A stretch of DNA of 27,483 bases from JBBAFB01 sp041655595. Its GTDB lineage: Bacteria > Bacillota > DULZ01. Made by a program: the position numbers and the translations under genes. Each line of letters opens with the position of its first letter. The first letter of the stretch is position 1. The notes under the pieces were generated by a model that did not search any database, had not been told where the DNA came from, and saw only the letters and a list, made by a program, of their open reading frames with translations. The stretch spans positions 1-27,483 of the forward strand of contig JBBAFB010000013.1 in NCBI GenBank assembly GCA_041655595.1. Reading direction: 5' to 3'. Below, piece after piece: positions 7,595 to 15,471 of the stretch.

Positions 7595-8315
7595 TAAGAA
7601 GGTTTTAAAAGACACCGAACTAACTGAAAAGCCGGTGGAAATCAAGGTTAAGGATAAATTTAAATCAGATATTGATCTGTTTTCAAAAGATCAGGAACCA
7701 AGGGTTAAGCGGGTTTTACAAGCCGCAACAGAAGAAGCCGAACAGATCAAGGAGGCCGCCCAAAAAAAAGCACAGGAAATCCTGGTCAAGGCCGAAAGAA
7801 AAAGAGCTGACTATGTGGAGGAAGCTCGACAAGAAGGATTAAAAGTGGGTTATGCTGCAGGCTATGATGAGGGTTTAAAGGAAGCTGAGATGCTTAAAAT
7901 GCAGGCTGAGGAACTATTGGTTCAAGCAAGACAGGCTTATCGAAAATTGATGCAGCAAGCAAAACCTAATTTAATTGAGTTAGCCGTTCTGATTGCGGAG
8001 AAAATTTTTCGGCAGCAAATATCTTTAAATCCGGAGGAAATTAAGGTAATTGTAAGAGGACTTCTGGAAGAGAACAGAGCCGGAGAAACTTACTATATTT
8101 ATGTTCACCCTTCGGATAGCAGGATTTTGCAGGATTCTTTTTTTGAATTAAAGGAAGTAACCCCCAAAGGGGTTGCCTTAAATATAGTGCCTGATAAGAG
8201 AATCAGTATCGGCAGTTGTCGCTTGGAAACCGAGACGGCTTACTACGATGCCACCTTAGAAGGACAACTAAGGGAGTTAAAAAAGGTTTTGCAAAGCGGT
8301 GGTTTTGATGCTTAA
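7578..8315 (+). CDS. fliH: Flagellar assembly protein FliH
   Basis: FliH is the regulator/stalk of the export ATPase FliI, like the peripheral stalk of F-type ATPases. The 245-residue product has a charged N-terminus, a long A/E/K-rich coiled coil (about 40-125) and a C-terminal globular region with LAVLIAEKIFRQQISL, SIGSCRLETETAYYDATLEGQL, typical of FliH/YscL. The frame is open from TTG 7554, but ATG 7578 with AGAGGTGGAG in front is the likely start. It overlaps fliG by 17 bases and fliI by 8. Confidence 0.92.
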   Translation: MLSSYSKKVLKDTELTEKPVEIKVKDKFKSDIDLFSKDQEPRVKRVLQAATEEAEQIKEAAQKKAQEILVKAERKRADYVEEARQEGLKVGYAAGYDEGLKEAEMLKMQAEELLVQARQAYRKLMQQAKPNLIELAVLIAEKIFRQQISLNPEEIKVIVRGLLEENRAGETYYIYVHPSDSRILQDSFFELKEVTPKGVALNIVPDKRISIGSCRLETETAYYDATLEGQLRELKKVLQSGGFDA

Positions 8316-9612
8316 TGTTGCACGCTACCGGACCATACTTGAGGATGCCAACGCGATCAGGGTGTCCGGCAAGGTGGTGGAGGTTATAGGTCTAATCGTT
8401 GAGGTATCCGGCTTGGTAGCTTCCATCGGGGAGGTCTGCAAAATTTTTATAGCGGAAGACAAAACGACGGATGCCGAGGTTGTGGGCTTTAGGCAAGGCA
8501 AAACTTTAATTATGCCTCTTGGCTCCTTGGATGGGGTGGCGCCCGGGGCGGAGGTAATTGCCACCGGTAATAGTCATCAGATTAAAGTGGGGCCGGCAAT
8601 TTTGGGAAAGGTGCTTGATGGTTTGGGCAGGCCGCTTAAAGACCCCCATCGTGGTTGGACAGGCAGTTGGCTGCCTGTTAACAATACTCCTCCAAATCCT
8701 TTAAAAAGGAAAAGGATTGCCGATATTCTGGTCACAGGTGTTAAAACCATTGATGGTTTACTAACCTGCGGCGAAGGACAAAGATTAGGCATTTTTGCCG
8801 GTAGCGGCGTTGGTAAAAGTACCCTTTTGGGAATGGTTGCCAGACATTCCAATGCGGATGTAAATGTAATTGCTTTAGTGGGGGAGAGGGGTAGGGAAGT
8901 CCTGGAATTTTTAGATCAGGACCTGGGGGAAGAGGGTTTGGCCAAATCGGTGGTGGTAGCGGCTACCTCGGACCAACCTGCCTTGGTTCGTATTAAGGGG
9001 GCCTTTGTAGCAACTGCTATTGCGGAATATTTTAGGGATCAGGGTTTAAAGGTTATGCTGATGATGGATTCCGTAACAAGATTTGCCATGGCCCAAAGGG
9101 AGGTCGGCTTGGCTATTGGTGAGCCGCCGGCTACAAAGGGGTACACACCATCGGTTTTCGCTTTGTTGCCCAAGTTGTTGGAAAGGTCCGGCAATGATGA
9201 AGTGGGTTCTATTACAGGTCTGTATACGGTTTTAGTGGAAGCAGATGACATGAATGAGCCGGTGGCCGATGCGGTCAGGGGAATTTTGGATGGGCATATA
9301 GTGCTGTCCAGGCAGTTGGCTGCTCGCAATCATTATCCTGCCATTGATGTTGCTAATAGTATCAGCCGTTTAATGGTAGATATTACAACAGCGGAGCAGC
9401 AATCCTTAGCAACAGATTTAAGGGAAACCATGGGGGCATATCAAAGAGTGGAGGATTTAATTAATATCGGTGCTTACCAAAAGGGTAGCAATCAAGAGGT
9501 AGATCGTGCTATTACACTTTATCCGGCTATAAATAGGTTTTTGAAGCAGCAGCAGGAAGAACACTTCACCTTTGAAGAAACGCTCCTAGCATTGAGTGAG
9601 CTTTTTAGCTAG
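8308..9612 (+). CDS. fliI: Flagellum-specific ATPase FliI
   Basis: FliI is the ATPase of the flagellar type III export apparatus. The 434-residue product matches F1-beta-like enzymes: an N-terminal beta barrel, Walker A at about 165-172 (GSGVGKST), the ALVGERGREVLEF segment, Walker B (VMLMMDSVTRFAMAQREVG) and a C-terminal helical domain ending FEETLLALSELF. ATG 8308 overlaps the fliH stop by 8 bases; GTG 8299 in the same frame is possible, and the ribosome binding site (GGTGG) is weak, so coupling to fliH translation is likely. Confidence 0.97.
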   Translation: MLNVARYRTILEDANAIRVSGKVVEVIGLIVEVSGLVASIGEVCKIFIAEDKTTDAEVVGFRQGKTLIMPLGSLDGVAPGAEVIATGNSHQIKVGPAILGKVLDGLGRPLKDPHRGWTGSWLPVNNTPPNPLKRKRIADILVTGVKTIDGLLTCGEGQRLGIFAGSGVGKSTLLGMVARHSNADVNVIALVGERGREVLEFLDQDLGEEGLAKSVVVAATSDQPALVRIKGAFVATAIAEYFRDQGLKVMLMMDSVTRFAMAQREVGLAIGEPPATKGYTPSVFALLPKLLERSGNDEVGSITGLYTVLVEADDMNEPVADAVRGILDGHIVLSRQLAARNHYPAIDVANSISRLMVDITTAEQQSLATDLRETMGAYQRVEDLINIGAYQKGSNQEVDRAITLYPAINRFLKQQQEEHFTFEETLLALSELFS

Positions 9613-9652
9613 CCGACAACTTTAGGCTGCCGAGGCCAGAAGGGGGAAAAAC

Positions 9653-10096
9653 TTGTCCAGGTTTAAGTTTAATTTAGAAACAGTTTTGAATTATCGTAAG
9701 AATTTAGAAAGCACTGCCAAGGAAAATCTGGCGGCTAGTTTGGCTTTTTATCAGCAAGAAAAGGGTATGTTGCAAAAAATAGAGGTGGAACTGTCTCAAG
9801 CTCTAAACCCTAAGGAGCAAATTAAATTAAATTTGGACCAATTACTTCATCAAGAACAGTATCAAGGATATTTAAGCAGTCGGCTGGCGGAACAAACAAT
9901 AAAGGTGAATACCGCCCAAGGCCAGGTGACCGTCAGGCGTCGTGAGTTGGAACAAAAGATGCAGGAACGAAAAGTAATCGAAAGCCTGAGGGACAAAAAA
10001 TTTCAAGAATTTACCTATCTAAAGGATCAGGCGGAGCAAAAAGCTATTGATGATATGGCGGTTAATGGTTATATTAGGCAAAACAGAAAGGATTGA
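9653..10096 (+). CDS. fliJ: Flagellar export protein FliJ
   Basis: FliJ is the central coiled-coil stalk of the export ATPase ring and links FliI to FlhA. The 147-residue product is one long coiled coil with the FliJ start pattern FKFNLETVLNYRKNLE and the C-terminal conserved EQKAIDDMA segment. Start is TTG 9653 with AGGGGGAA five bases upstream. The next gene is fliK; the motE/ylxF gene that sits between fliJ and fliK in Bacillus is absent. Confidence 0.92.
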   Translation: MSRFKFNLETVLNYRKNLESTAKENLAASLAFYQQEKGMLQKIEVELSQALNPKEQIKLNLDQLLHQEQYQGYLSSRLAEQTIKVNTAQGQVTVRRRELEQKMQERKVIESLRDKKFQEFTYLKDQAEQKAIDDMAVNGYIRQNRKD

Positions 10097-10115
10097 ATTG
10101 TGGGTTTTGCTTGTT

Positions 10116-10139
10116 AAGATGCTTTAAACCCGGCATCTT
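10116..10139 (+). other. Hairpin between fliJ and fliK
   Basis: AAGATGC at 10116-10122 and GCATCTT at 10133-10139 form a 7-bp perfect stem with a 10-base loop in the 79-base gap. Only a short, A-interrupted tail follows, so a true terminator is unlikely; it may be a pause or mRNA-processing element. Confidence 0.35.
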
Positions 10140-10175
10140 TCAATAAAACACAAGCCTATGAAAGGAGGTGAGTAG

Positions 10176-11288
10176 ATGCAGATGTTTTTCCCAGGTGACT
10201 TAACAGCTCTCAATGCAGTACAAAACGTATCGCCTTTTGCCGGTCCGGAAGGCGCGACAGGGGAGGAGCAGGCTTTTCAATTATTACTGGAAAGTATGCT
10301 TTTCCAAACAGTGACCAAGGAACTCTTTCAAGGCAAAGGGGGTTTATTAGCAGGTATGGGTTTGGGCCTCTTTCAGGAAGAGGATCAGGACAACAAGGCT
10401 CAAAGTGATAACATTTTATCCTTACTGGAGCTTTTGCAGCTTCCACTGATGGAACAGTTAAGGCCGATCCAAGGAGAAGTGGGGAGCAGTGAGGCGCAAA
10501 TGACAACCTTAAGTTCCCCTCTAGAAGCGCAAAATGATCCGGAGCTTTTAACTGTTCCGTTGGAGGGGTGGCAGCAATTGCAGCATAGCTTAAGTGTGGA
10601 TGAGGAAAAAGGAAATACACCCGAGCCTTCTTCCCAAAACTTGGCCTATGCAAACAACAAAGAAGAAACCCTTACACCAAGTGCCGCACAAAATGTTCAG
10701 GGAGAGCAACAAGCTGATTTTAAAGTAGACAATTTGGCGGCAAAAACAGGTGAAGGCAGGAGAGAAAACCTTTTTCAAGGATTCACCGGTCAAACTACCG
10801 AGGCTACTAAATCCGGTGAAGGGGCGACCACAGCTTCCCTTATTCAGGACCTGCCCGAAAAAATTAGCTATCGAAGCATTAGCGAGCAGATAATTCAAAG
10901 CGGCAAGTTAAAGCTATTGGGGCAAAAACAAGAAATAGAGATACAACTTAAGCCGGAACATTTAGGCAGATTAGCCCTAAAGGTGACGGCGGAAAATGGC
11001 ATTCTGACTGCACGCTTTTTGGTGGAAAACTATCAGGTTTCCAGAGCATTGGATCAGAATTTGACAAATATTCGGCAGACCCTAGCAGATCAAGGCATTA
11101 GCCTGGATCAGGTACAGGTGGAAGTCGGAGACCCCCGCAGTAGCTTTCAAGAGCAGCAAAGAGCATGGGGTGAAGGGCGCGAAAATGGTGATTCCCAACC
11201 GGAGCGACCAAAAGCAGGAGGCGTTTTGGAAGAGCTTTTAAATCCCCAAGAACTGCTTACAAAAATAGGAATTGATTATAGGGCCTAG
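10176..11288 (+). CDS. fliK: Flagellar hook-length control protein FliK
   Basis: FliK is secreted as a molecular ruler and switches the export gate from hook to filament substrates through FlhB. The 370-residue product has the usual two-part build: a long, poorly conserved Q/E/G-rich N-terminal region (about 1-230) and the Flg_hook C-terminal domain (about 240-318) with LKPEHLGRL at 258-266 and EVGDPR at its end. The polar tail after it is rich in Q, E and G. A strong AAAGGAGGTGAG precedes the ATG. It stands directly before flgD, as in Bacillus. Confidence 0.9.
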   Translation: MQMFFPGDLTALNAVQNVSPFAGPEGATGEEQAFQLLLESMLFQTVTKELFQGKGGLLAGMGLGLFQEEDQDNKAQSDNILSLLELLQLPLMEQLRPIQGEVGSSEAQMTTLSSPLEAQNDPELLTVPLEGWQQLQHSLSVDEEKGNTPEPSSQNLAYANNKEETLTPSAAQNVQGEQQADFKVDNLAAKTGEGRRENLFQGFTGQTTEATKSGEGATTASLIQDLPEKISYRSISEQIIQSGKLKLLGQKQEIEIQLKPEHLGRLALKVTAENGILTARFLVENYQVSRALDQNLTNIRQTLADQGISLDQVQVEVGDPRSSFQEQQRAWGEGRENGDSQPERPKAGGVLEELLNPQELLTKIGIDYRA

Positions 11289-11300
11289 GAGGTGATTAGG

Positions 11301-11807
11301 ATGTCGGAAATATACAAAACCGGTGCAAGGTATTTTGACATAGAGGAACCTAGGCAGGTCAACAAAGAGCTGGGCAAAGATGAATTCTTAAAAATACTGG
11401 TTGCACAATTCAGAGGGCAAAATCCGCTGGAACCTCTAAAGGACACTGAATTTATTGCTCAAATGGCTCAATTCAGCTCATTGGAAGAATTGCAAAATAT
11501 TTCGGCTCAGTTGGACGCTTTTCAAGAAGATTCCATTTGGAGCCAATATCTGTCCTTGCTGGGCAAGGAAGTTCACGGTATAAACGGTCAGGGAGATTTT
11601 ATTCAGGGTGTAGTTACCGGCGTAAACTTCAAAGAAGGCCAGTTTAGGCTTGCTATTAACGGACAAGAACAAGAGTTTGTTTCTTTAATTTCTGTCGGGT
11701 TGAGATCGGAGCCGGTCTCGGAGCAAGATCCAGAACACCCCGATGAGATAATTGAAGCCGGTGAGGCGGAAGAGGAAGGAGTTGAGCCCGGTGACTCAGA
11801 GGATTGA
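11301..11807 (+). CDS. flgD: Hook-capping protein FlgD (short form)
   Basis: FlgD is the scaffold that caps the growing hook. The 168-residue product has the conserved N-terminal FlgD segment: DEFLKILVAQFRGQNPLEP at about 27-45 and FIAQMAQFSSLEELQNI (51-67), then a short beta region. It lacks the C-terminal FlgD Ig-like/tudor domains of the 220-residue enterobacterial type, common in Firmicutes. The last 30 residues are very acidic. ATG 11301 follows AGGAGG; GTG 11292 in frame overlaps that site and is rejected. The 3' end overlaps the next gene by 17 bases. Confidence 0.93.
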   Translation: MSEIYKTGARYFDIEEPRQVNKELGKDEFLKILVAQFRGQNPLEPLKDTEFIAQMAQFSSLEELQNISAQLDAFQEDSIWSQYLSLLGKEVHGINGQGDFIQGVVTGVNFKEGQFRLAINGQEQEFVSLISVGLRSEPVSEQDPEHPDEIIEAGEAEEEGVEPGDSED

Positions 11808-12177
11808 TTTAACCAGGCCCATCATCCCGGACCTACTCCCTGGTTCCCAGGTAAAAAGAGGCAGTCAAAAGGCTGAAAAGGATTTTCAACAGGTTTTAAA
11901 AGAATCCCTTGAAATACAGCGTAGTAAACTGCAATTTTCAAAACACGCTGCAGAAAGGTTAAAGCAAAGGCAATTGGAGATTACACCGGAAAGGCTGGCC
12001 CGGGTTGAAGGGGGAATAGAGGCTGCCGCCAAAAAAGGTTGCAGGGAATCCTTGGTTCTCCTAGATGAAATGGCTTTGATTGTTAGCGTGAAAAACCAAA
12101 TGGTAGTGACAGCAGTGGATGGTCAAGCTTTAAAAAATAATTTGTTTACTAATATTGATAGCGCTATTATTGTATAG
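11791..12177 (+). CDS. Flagellar operon protein, TIGR02530-like, function unknown
   Basis: The 128-residue product resembles the small flagellar operon protein family TIGR02530 found between flgD and flgE in Firmicutes. It has a proline-containing, positively charged N-terminus (LTRPIIPDLLPG), a conserved core FSKHAAERLKQRQLEITPER (about 51-70), a helical AAKKGCRESLVLLDEMALIVSVKN segment and a C-terminal TAVDGQALKNNLFTNIDSAIIV. It has no signal peptide or membrane segment. Start is GTG 11791 with AAGGAG nine bases upstream, overlapping flgD; the frame is also open from TTG 11752. Its function is not known; a role in hook assembly follows only from position. Confidence 0.8.
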   Translation: MTQRIDLTRPIIPDLLPGSQVKRGSQKAEKDFQQVLKESLEIQRSKLQFSKHAAERLKQRQLEITPERLARVEGGIEAAAKKGCRESLVLLDEMALIVSVKNQMVVTAVDGQALKNNLFTNIDSAIIV

Positions 12178-12263
12178 GCCGGACCTCTCTGAGGAAGCCT
12201 AGGCTGCCGATGGATAGAAGCAGCCAATGAAAGGAGCGCTAAAATAAGGAGGTCATTTTTACT

Positions 12264-13157
12264 ATGATGCGTTCAATGTATGCCGCCGTTGCCGGCTTAA
12301 GGACACACCAAACCAGAATGGATGTTATTGGTGACAATATTGCTAATGTGAATACTCCCGGTTTTAAGAGGGGGAGAGCCACCTTCCAAGATATTTTCTA
12401 TCAGACCATCAGGGGCGGCGCTATAGGTAGCGATATTCGCGGGGGTACCAACCCCCAGCAGGTTGGACTGGGTATTTCATTAGGTACCATTGATGTAATT
12501 CATACCCAAGGCCAATCTCAGCCTACGGGAAAGCTGGACGATATTATGATTCAAGGTGACGGTTTTTTCGTTTTAAGAGAAGGTATAGATGATGGTGCCG
12601 GTGTCGGACAAGAATACTACACCAGAGCCGGTGCCTTTAGGTTTCTGCCTCACGAAAATGGCAACAACTATTTAGTTAATCCATCTAACGGAATGTATGT
12701 AATGGATGCGGAAGGTAATGCCATCTCCATTCCAGGCAATGCAAGGAGCTTTGATATAGATACCCTAGGTTATGTTCATTATGTGGATGCCGAGGGGGAG
12801 CCCTTTATTTACCCGGCAAATGATGAGGATACAGCTGCTGAGCCTATTCCCATCGCTGTCGCCAAATTTCCTAATCCTGCCGGTTTAGATAAGGCAGGAG
12901 AAAACCTTTACAAGTACTCCTATGCCGCCGGTGTTGAAGCCGGCGGTCAAGCAGGTGGACCTGATGAAATTAGGGGAGGCAGACCGACGGAAGACGGGCG
13001 GGGCAGTATTATACCCGGAGCTTTAGAAATGTCTAATGTGGAGTTGGCTCAGGAGTTTACCGAAATGATTGTTACACAAAGAGGCTTCCAGGCTAACGCC
13101 CGGACGATCACTGTTTCAGATGAGATGTTAAATGAGCTTACTAATTTGAAAAGGTAA
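12264..13157 (+). CDS. flgE: Flagellar hook protein FlgE
   Basis: FlgE polymerises into the hook. The 297-residue product has the N-terminal rod/hook signature (MDVIGDNIANVNTPGFKRGRATF), a FlgE-like middle with QPTGKLDDIMIQGDGFFVL, and the C-terminal family motif GALEMSNVELAQEFTEMIVTQRGFQANARTI. It is short, like Bacillus FlgE, and its position after flgD supports hook rather than distal rod. It starts at 12264 (ATGATG) after TAAGGAGGTC. A perfect palindromic hairpin lies just behind it. Confidence 0.93.
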   Translation: MMRSMYAAVAGLRTHQTRMDVIGDNIANVNTPGFKRGRATFQDIFYQTIRGGAIGSDIRGGTNPQQVGLGISLGTIDVIHTQGQSQPTGKLDDIMIQGDGFFVLREGIDDGAGVGQEYYTRAGAFRFLPHENGNNYLVNPSNGMYVMDAEGNAISIPGNARSFDIDTLGYVHYVDAEGEPFIYPANDEDTAAEPIPIAVAKFPNPAGLDKAGENLYKYSYAAGVEAGGQAGGPDEIRGGRPTEDGRGSIIPGALEMSNVELAQEFTEMIVTQRGFQANARTITVSDEMLNELTNLKR

Positions 13158-13169
13158 TTAACTGATGTT

Positions 13170-13195
13170 CCGAAAGGGGGTTAACCCCCTTTCGG
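13170..13195. other. Perfect 26-base palindromic hairpin between flgE and flbD
   Basis: CCGAAAGGGGG at 13170-13180 pairs with CCCCCTTTCGG at 13185-13195 around TTAA, giving an 11-bp stem with no mismatch. No T run follows, so it is not a classic terminator. It sits 12 bases after the flgE stop and may protect or process the upstream mRNA, or lower read-through into flbD. Confidence 0.7.
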
Positions 13196-13278
13196 GATTA
13201 CTAAATGAGAACAGGGAGTCATGCTTTGAATACGGGGCCCTATCCTTTAGCCAGGTTCAAATTAAAGGAGGCTTTAAA

Positions 13279-13479
13279 ATGATTAAGGTTACAGCCTTGG
13301 ATAACAGAATCATTACCGTTAATGCGGAGTTGATAGAAAGACTGGAACATGTACCGGAAACGGTAATTACCCTGGTGGGCGGTAAAAAATTTATGGTTAA
13401 AGAAACCATGGATGAAGTGATTAATCTGGTGATAAAGTACCGCCGCAGTTGCAATTATCCGGTGATAGAAGAAGAGTAG
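13279..13479 (+). CDS. flbD: FlbD/SwrD family protein
   Basis: FlbD-family proteins are about 70 residues long. The Bacillus member, SwrD, raises motor torque and is needed for swarming. The 66-residue product has the family pattern: MIKVTALD, ITVNAELIERLEHVPETVI, LVGGKKFMVKETMDEV, and a C-terminal VIKYRR. The frame stays open from 13165, but that extension includes the palindrome and has no homology; ATG 13279 with AAAGGAGG eight bases ahead is the start. It directly precedes motA. Confidence 0.93.
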   Translation: MIKVTALDNRIITVNAELIERLEHVPETVITLVGGKKFMVKETMDEVINLVIKYRRSCNYPVIEEE

Positions 13480-13491
13480 GGGTGAAGTTTT

Positions 13492-14286
13492 TTGCGCAAA
13501 TATGATATGATGACAATTATTGGATTGATTGCAGGAGTTTTTTTAATTGTTTTATCCATCTGGCTAGGCGGGGAGCTGGAGCTATTTTGGAATGTTCCCT
13601 CTGTTTTAATTACCGTGGGTGGTTCTCTGGCAGCCTTGATGATTAGTTACGATACCCCTAAAATTAAAAATGTTATCAAAATTACCAAACAAGCTTTTAC
13701 CGAAACAGATACTGATCCTTATGAACTAATTGAAATGTTTGGGGACCTAGCAAAGAAAGCTCGCAGGGAGGGCTTACTGGCTTTGGAAGACGATATGGGA
13801 AGAATGGAAGATACATTTTTCCAAAAGGGCATTCAGATGATGGTTGATGCTCTTGATCCAGAGTTAATTCGGGATATTCTTGAAACAGATATAGATAACA
13901 TGAGTTACCGCCACGAAACGGGTGCGGGAGTATATAAAACCTGGGGTGCCTTAGCTCCTGCTTTTGGTATGATTGGAACCTTGATAGGGTTGATAGGTAT
14001 GCTGGCTAATTTGGATGATCCAAGCAAATTGGGTCCAGGTATGGCAGTTGCACTGATAACCACCTTTTACGGTGCTATCATGGCCAACCTGGTACTTTTG
14101 CCCCTGGCAACTAAACTGGAAATTAGAAGTCAAGATGAAGTACTAATAAAATCTATTATCTTGGAAGGTGTTATAGGCATTCAATCAGGTATGAATCCAC
14201 GTATTTTGGAAGAAAAGCTAAAAGCATTTTTGCCTGCAGAGTTGAGGATAGAGGCTTCAGCCCAAGAGGTGAGTTTGGATGGCTAG
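13492..14286 (+). CDS. motA: Flagellar stator protein MotA (MotA/TolQ/ExbB type)
   Basis: MotA and MotB form the ion-driven stator around the rotor. The 264-residue product has four membrane segments, at about 6-25, 32-50, 155-175 and 186-206. A large cytoplasmic loop of charged helices lies between the second and third. Conserved features include VGGSLAALMIS, ETGAGVYKTWGALAPAFGMIGTLIGLIGML and MAVALITTFYGAIMANLVLLPLA. The short N-terminus MRKYDMMTIIGLIAG resembles PomA/MotP. TTG 13492 is chosen because AGGGGTGA lies six bases upstream; ATG 13504 and 13507 are further away. Confidence 0.95.
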   Translation: MRKYDMMTIIGLIAGVFLIVLSIWLGGELELFWNVPSVLITVGGSLAALMISYDTPKIKNVIKITKQAFTETDTDPYELIEMFGDLAKKARREGLLALEDDMGRMEDTFFQKGIQMMVDALDPELIRDILETDIDNMSYRHETGAGVYKTWGALAPAFGMIGTLIGLIGMLANLDDPSKLGPGMAVALITTFYGAIMANLVLLPLATKLEIRSQDEVLIKSIILEGVIGIQSGMNPRILEEKLKAFLPAELRIEASAQEVSLDG

Positions 14287-15016
14287 AACCAGGAGGCCTA
14301 AGTCGGAAACACCAGGTTCCCCCTTGTGGATGACCACCTTTTCCGATTTAATGACCTTGATTTTAGTGTTTTTTGTGCTTTTGTTTTCCATGTCTGCAAT
14401 TGATATAGTGAAATTTCAATCCTTTTTGGCCTACTTTCAGGGTGCAGGTGTCTTGGAGTGGGGTGAGATGCCTTTGGAAGAAATTTTGCCGGACCCCAAT
14501 ACCCCGGACCATGACATGCCCCCCGCTCCGGATTACAATTTAATGGAGGTTTTTGAAATGGTGGAAGAAACTTTAGCGGAGGCAGGCCTGGAAGACAGAG
14601 TTTTCCTAAGATATGAGGAAGCCGGAGTAGCCTTAGATATTCAAGACCGGGTTCTGTTTGATACAGCTAAAGCAGATTTAAGACCCCAGGCTAGGGAAAT
14701 TTTAGATCCTTTGGCCACGCTGTTTCAAAAACTGCCTTTTCAAATCCATGTTGAGGGGCATACAGACAGCCGTAAAATTTCCAGTATTGTTTTCCCTAGT
14801 AATTGGGAGCTTTCCGGAGCCAGGGCATCAAGCGTTATTCGCTACTTTATAGATAATCATCAGCTGGATCCCTATCGCTTCGCTGCGGTTGGTTATGGTG
14901 AATATAAGCCGGTAGCACCTAACGACTCCGAAGCCAATATGCAGCTCAATCGGCGGGTAGTAATGGTTATCAGGGCTAAAGATGCATTTCGAAAGGAGGT
15001 TTTACCCATTGAGTAA
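14279..15016 (+). CDS. motB: Flagellar stator protein MotB
   Basis: MotB is the peptidoglycan-anchored stator half. The 245-residue product has a short basic N-terminus, one membrane segment (about 22-41) starting PLWMTTFSDLMTLILVFFVL with the ion-carrying aspartate D23, a linker, and an OmpA-like peptidoglycan-binding domain (about 120-235) with EGHTDS, ELSGARASSVIRYF and YGEYKPVAPNDSEANMQLNRRV. The membrane segment resembles sodium-type PomB/MotS. It overlaps motA by eight bases and fliL by eight. Confidence 0.95.
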   Translation: MARTRRPKSETPGSPLWMTTFSDLMTLILVFFVLLFSMSAIDIVKFQSFLAYFQGAGVLEWGEMPLEEILPDPNTPDHDMPPAPDYNLMEVFEMVEETLAEAGLEDRVFLRYEEAGVALDIQDRVLFDTAKADLRPQAREILDPLATLFQKLPFQIHVEGHTDSRKISSIVFPSNWELSGARASSVIRYFIDNHQLDPYRFAAVGYGEYKPVAPNDSEANMQLNRRVVMVIRAKDAFRKEVLPIE

Positions 15017-15455
15017 TGAGGAAACTAATCAAAAAAAACCGGGTGCACGCTTTTGGATTATTTTAACCTTGATTTTGCTTATCATTATTGGCGGAACAGC
15101 AGCCGGTGTTTGGTTTTATTTAAGCAAAAACCAGTTCGATGGCGAGCAGGAAAAGGAATTGCCTACATATAAAATCCCTCTTTCTTCTTTTACAGTCAAC
15201 TTAAAAGACAATAATTATAAAAGGTATATAAGACTTGAAATAACTCTCGAAACCAATGAGAAAAACCTTTCAAAAGAGGTAGATAAAAATAATCATCGCA
15301 TTCGGGATGTGATTATTACGGTGTTAAACGGAAAAGTTGTTGCGGATTTGGAAGACAGGGATGCTTTAAAAGCAGAACTGGTCGGGGCCATAAATGATGT
15401 TTTAGAAAAGGGCCTGGTTAGCGGTATTTATTTTGATCAATTTATGGTCCAGTAA
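15009..15455 (+). CDS. fliL: Flagellar basal body-associated protein FliL
   Basis: FliL is a single-pass membrane protein that surrounds and supports the stator. The 148-residue product has a short charged N-terminus, one membrane segment (about 13-35, WIILTLILLIIIGGTAAGVW), and the periplasmic FliL domain with LSSFTVNLKDNN, KRYIRLEITLETN, HRIRDVIITVL and VLEKGLVSGIYFDQFMVQ. Start is TTG 15009 with AAGGAGGT seven bases upstream; the longer frame from ATG 14982 would contain the ribosome binding site. It overlaps motB by eight bases, consistent with co-translation with the stator genes. Confidence 0.92.
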   Translation: MSNEETNQKKPGARFWIILTLILLIIIGGTAAGVWFYLSKNQFDGEQEKELPTYKIPLSSFTVNLKDNNYKRYIRLEITLETNEKNLSKEVDKNNHRIRDVIITVLNGKVVADLEDRDALKAELVGAINDVLEKGLVSGIYFDQFMVQ

Positions 15456-15471
15456 GGGGGCGAGTAAAGCT

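Noticed and set aside
13165..13278. In-frame 38-codon extension of flbD
   Set aside because: It contains the palindromic hairpin, has no ribosome binding site at its start and matches nothing; ATG 13279 has a strong site.
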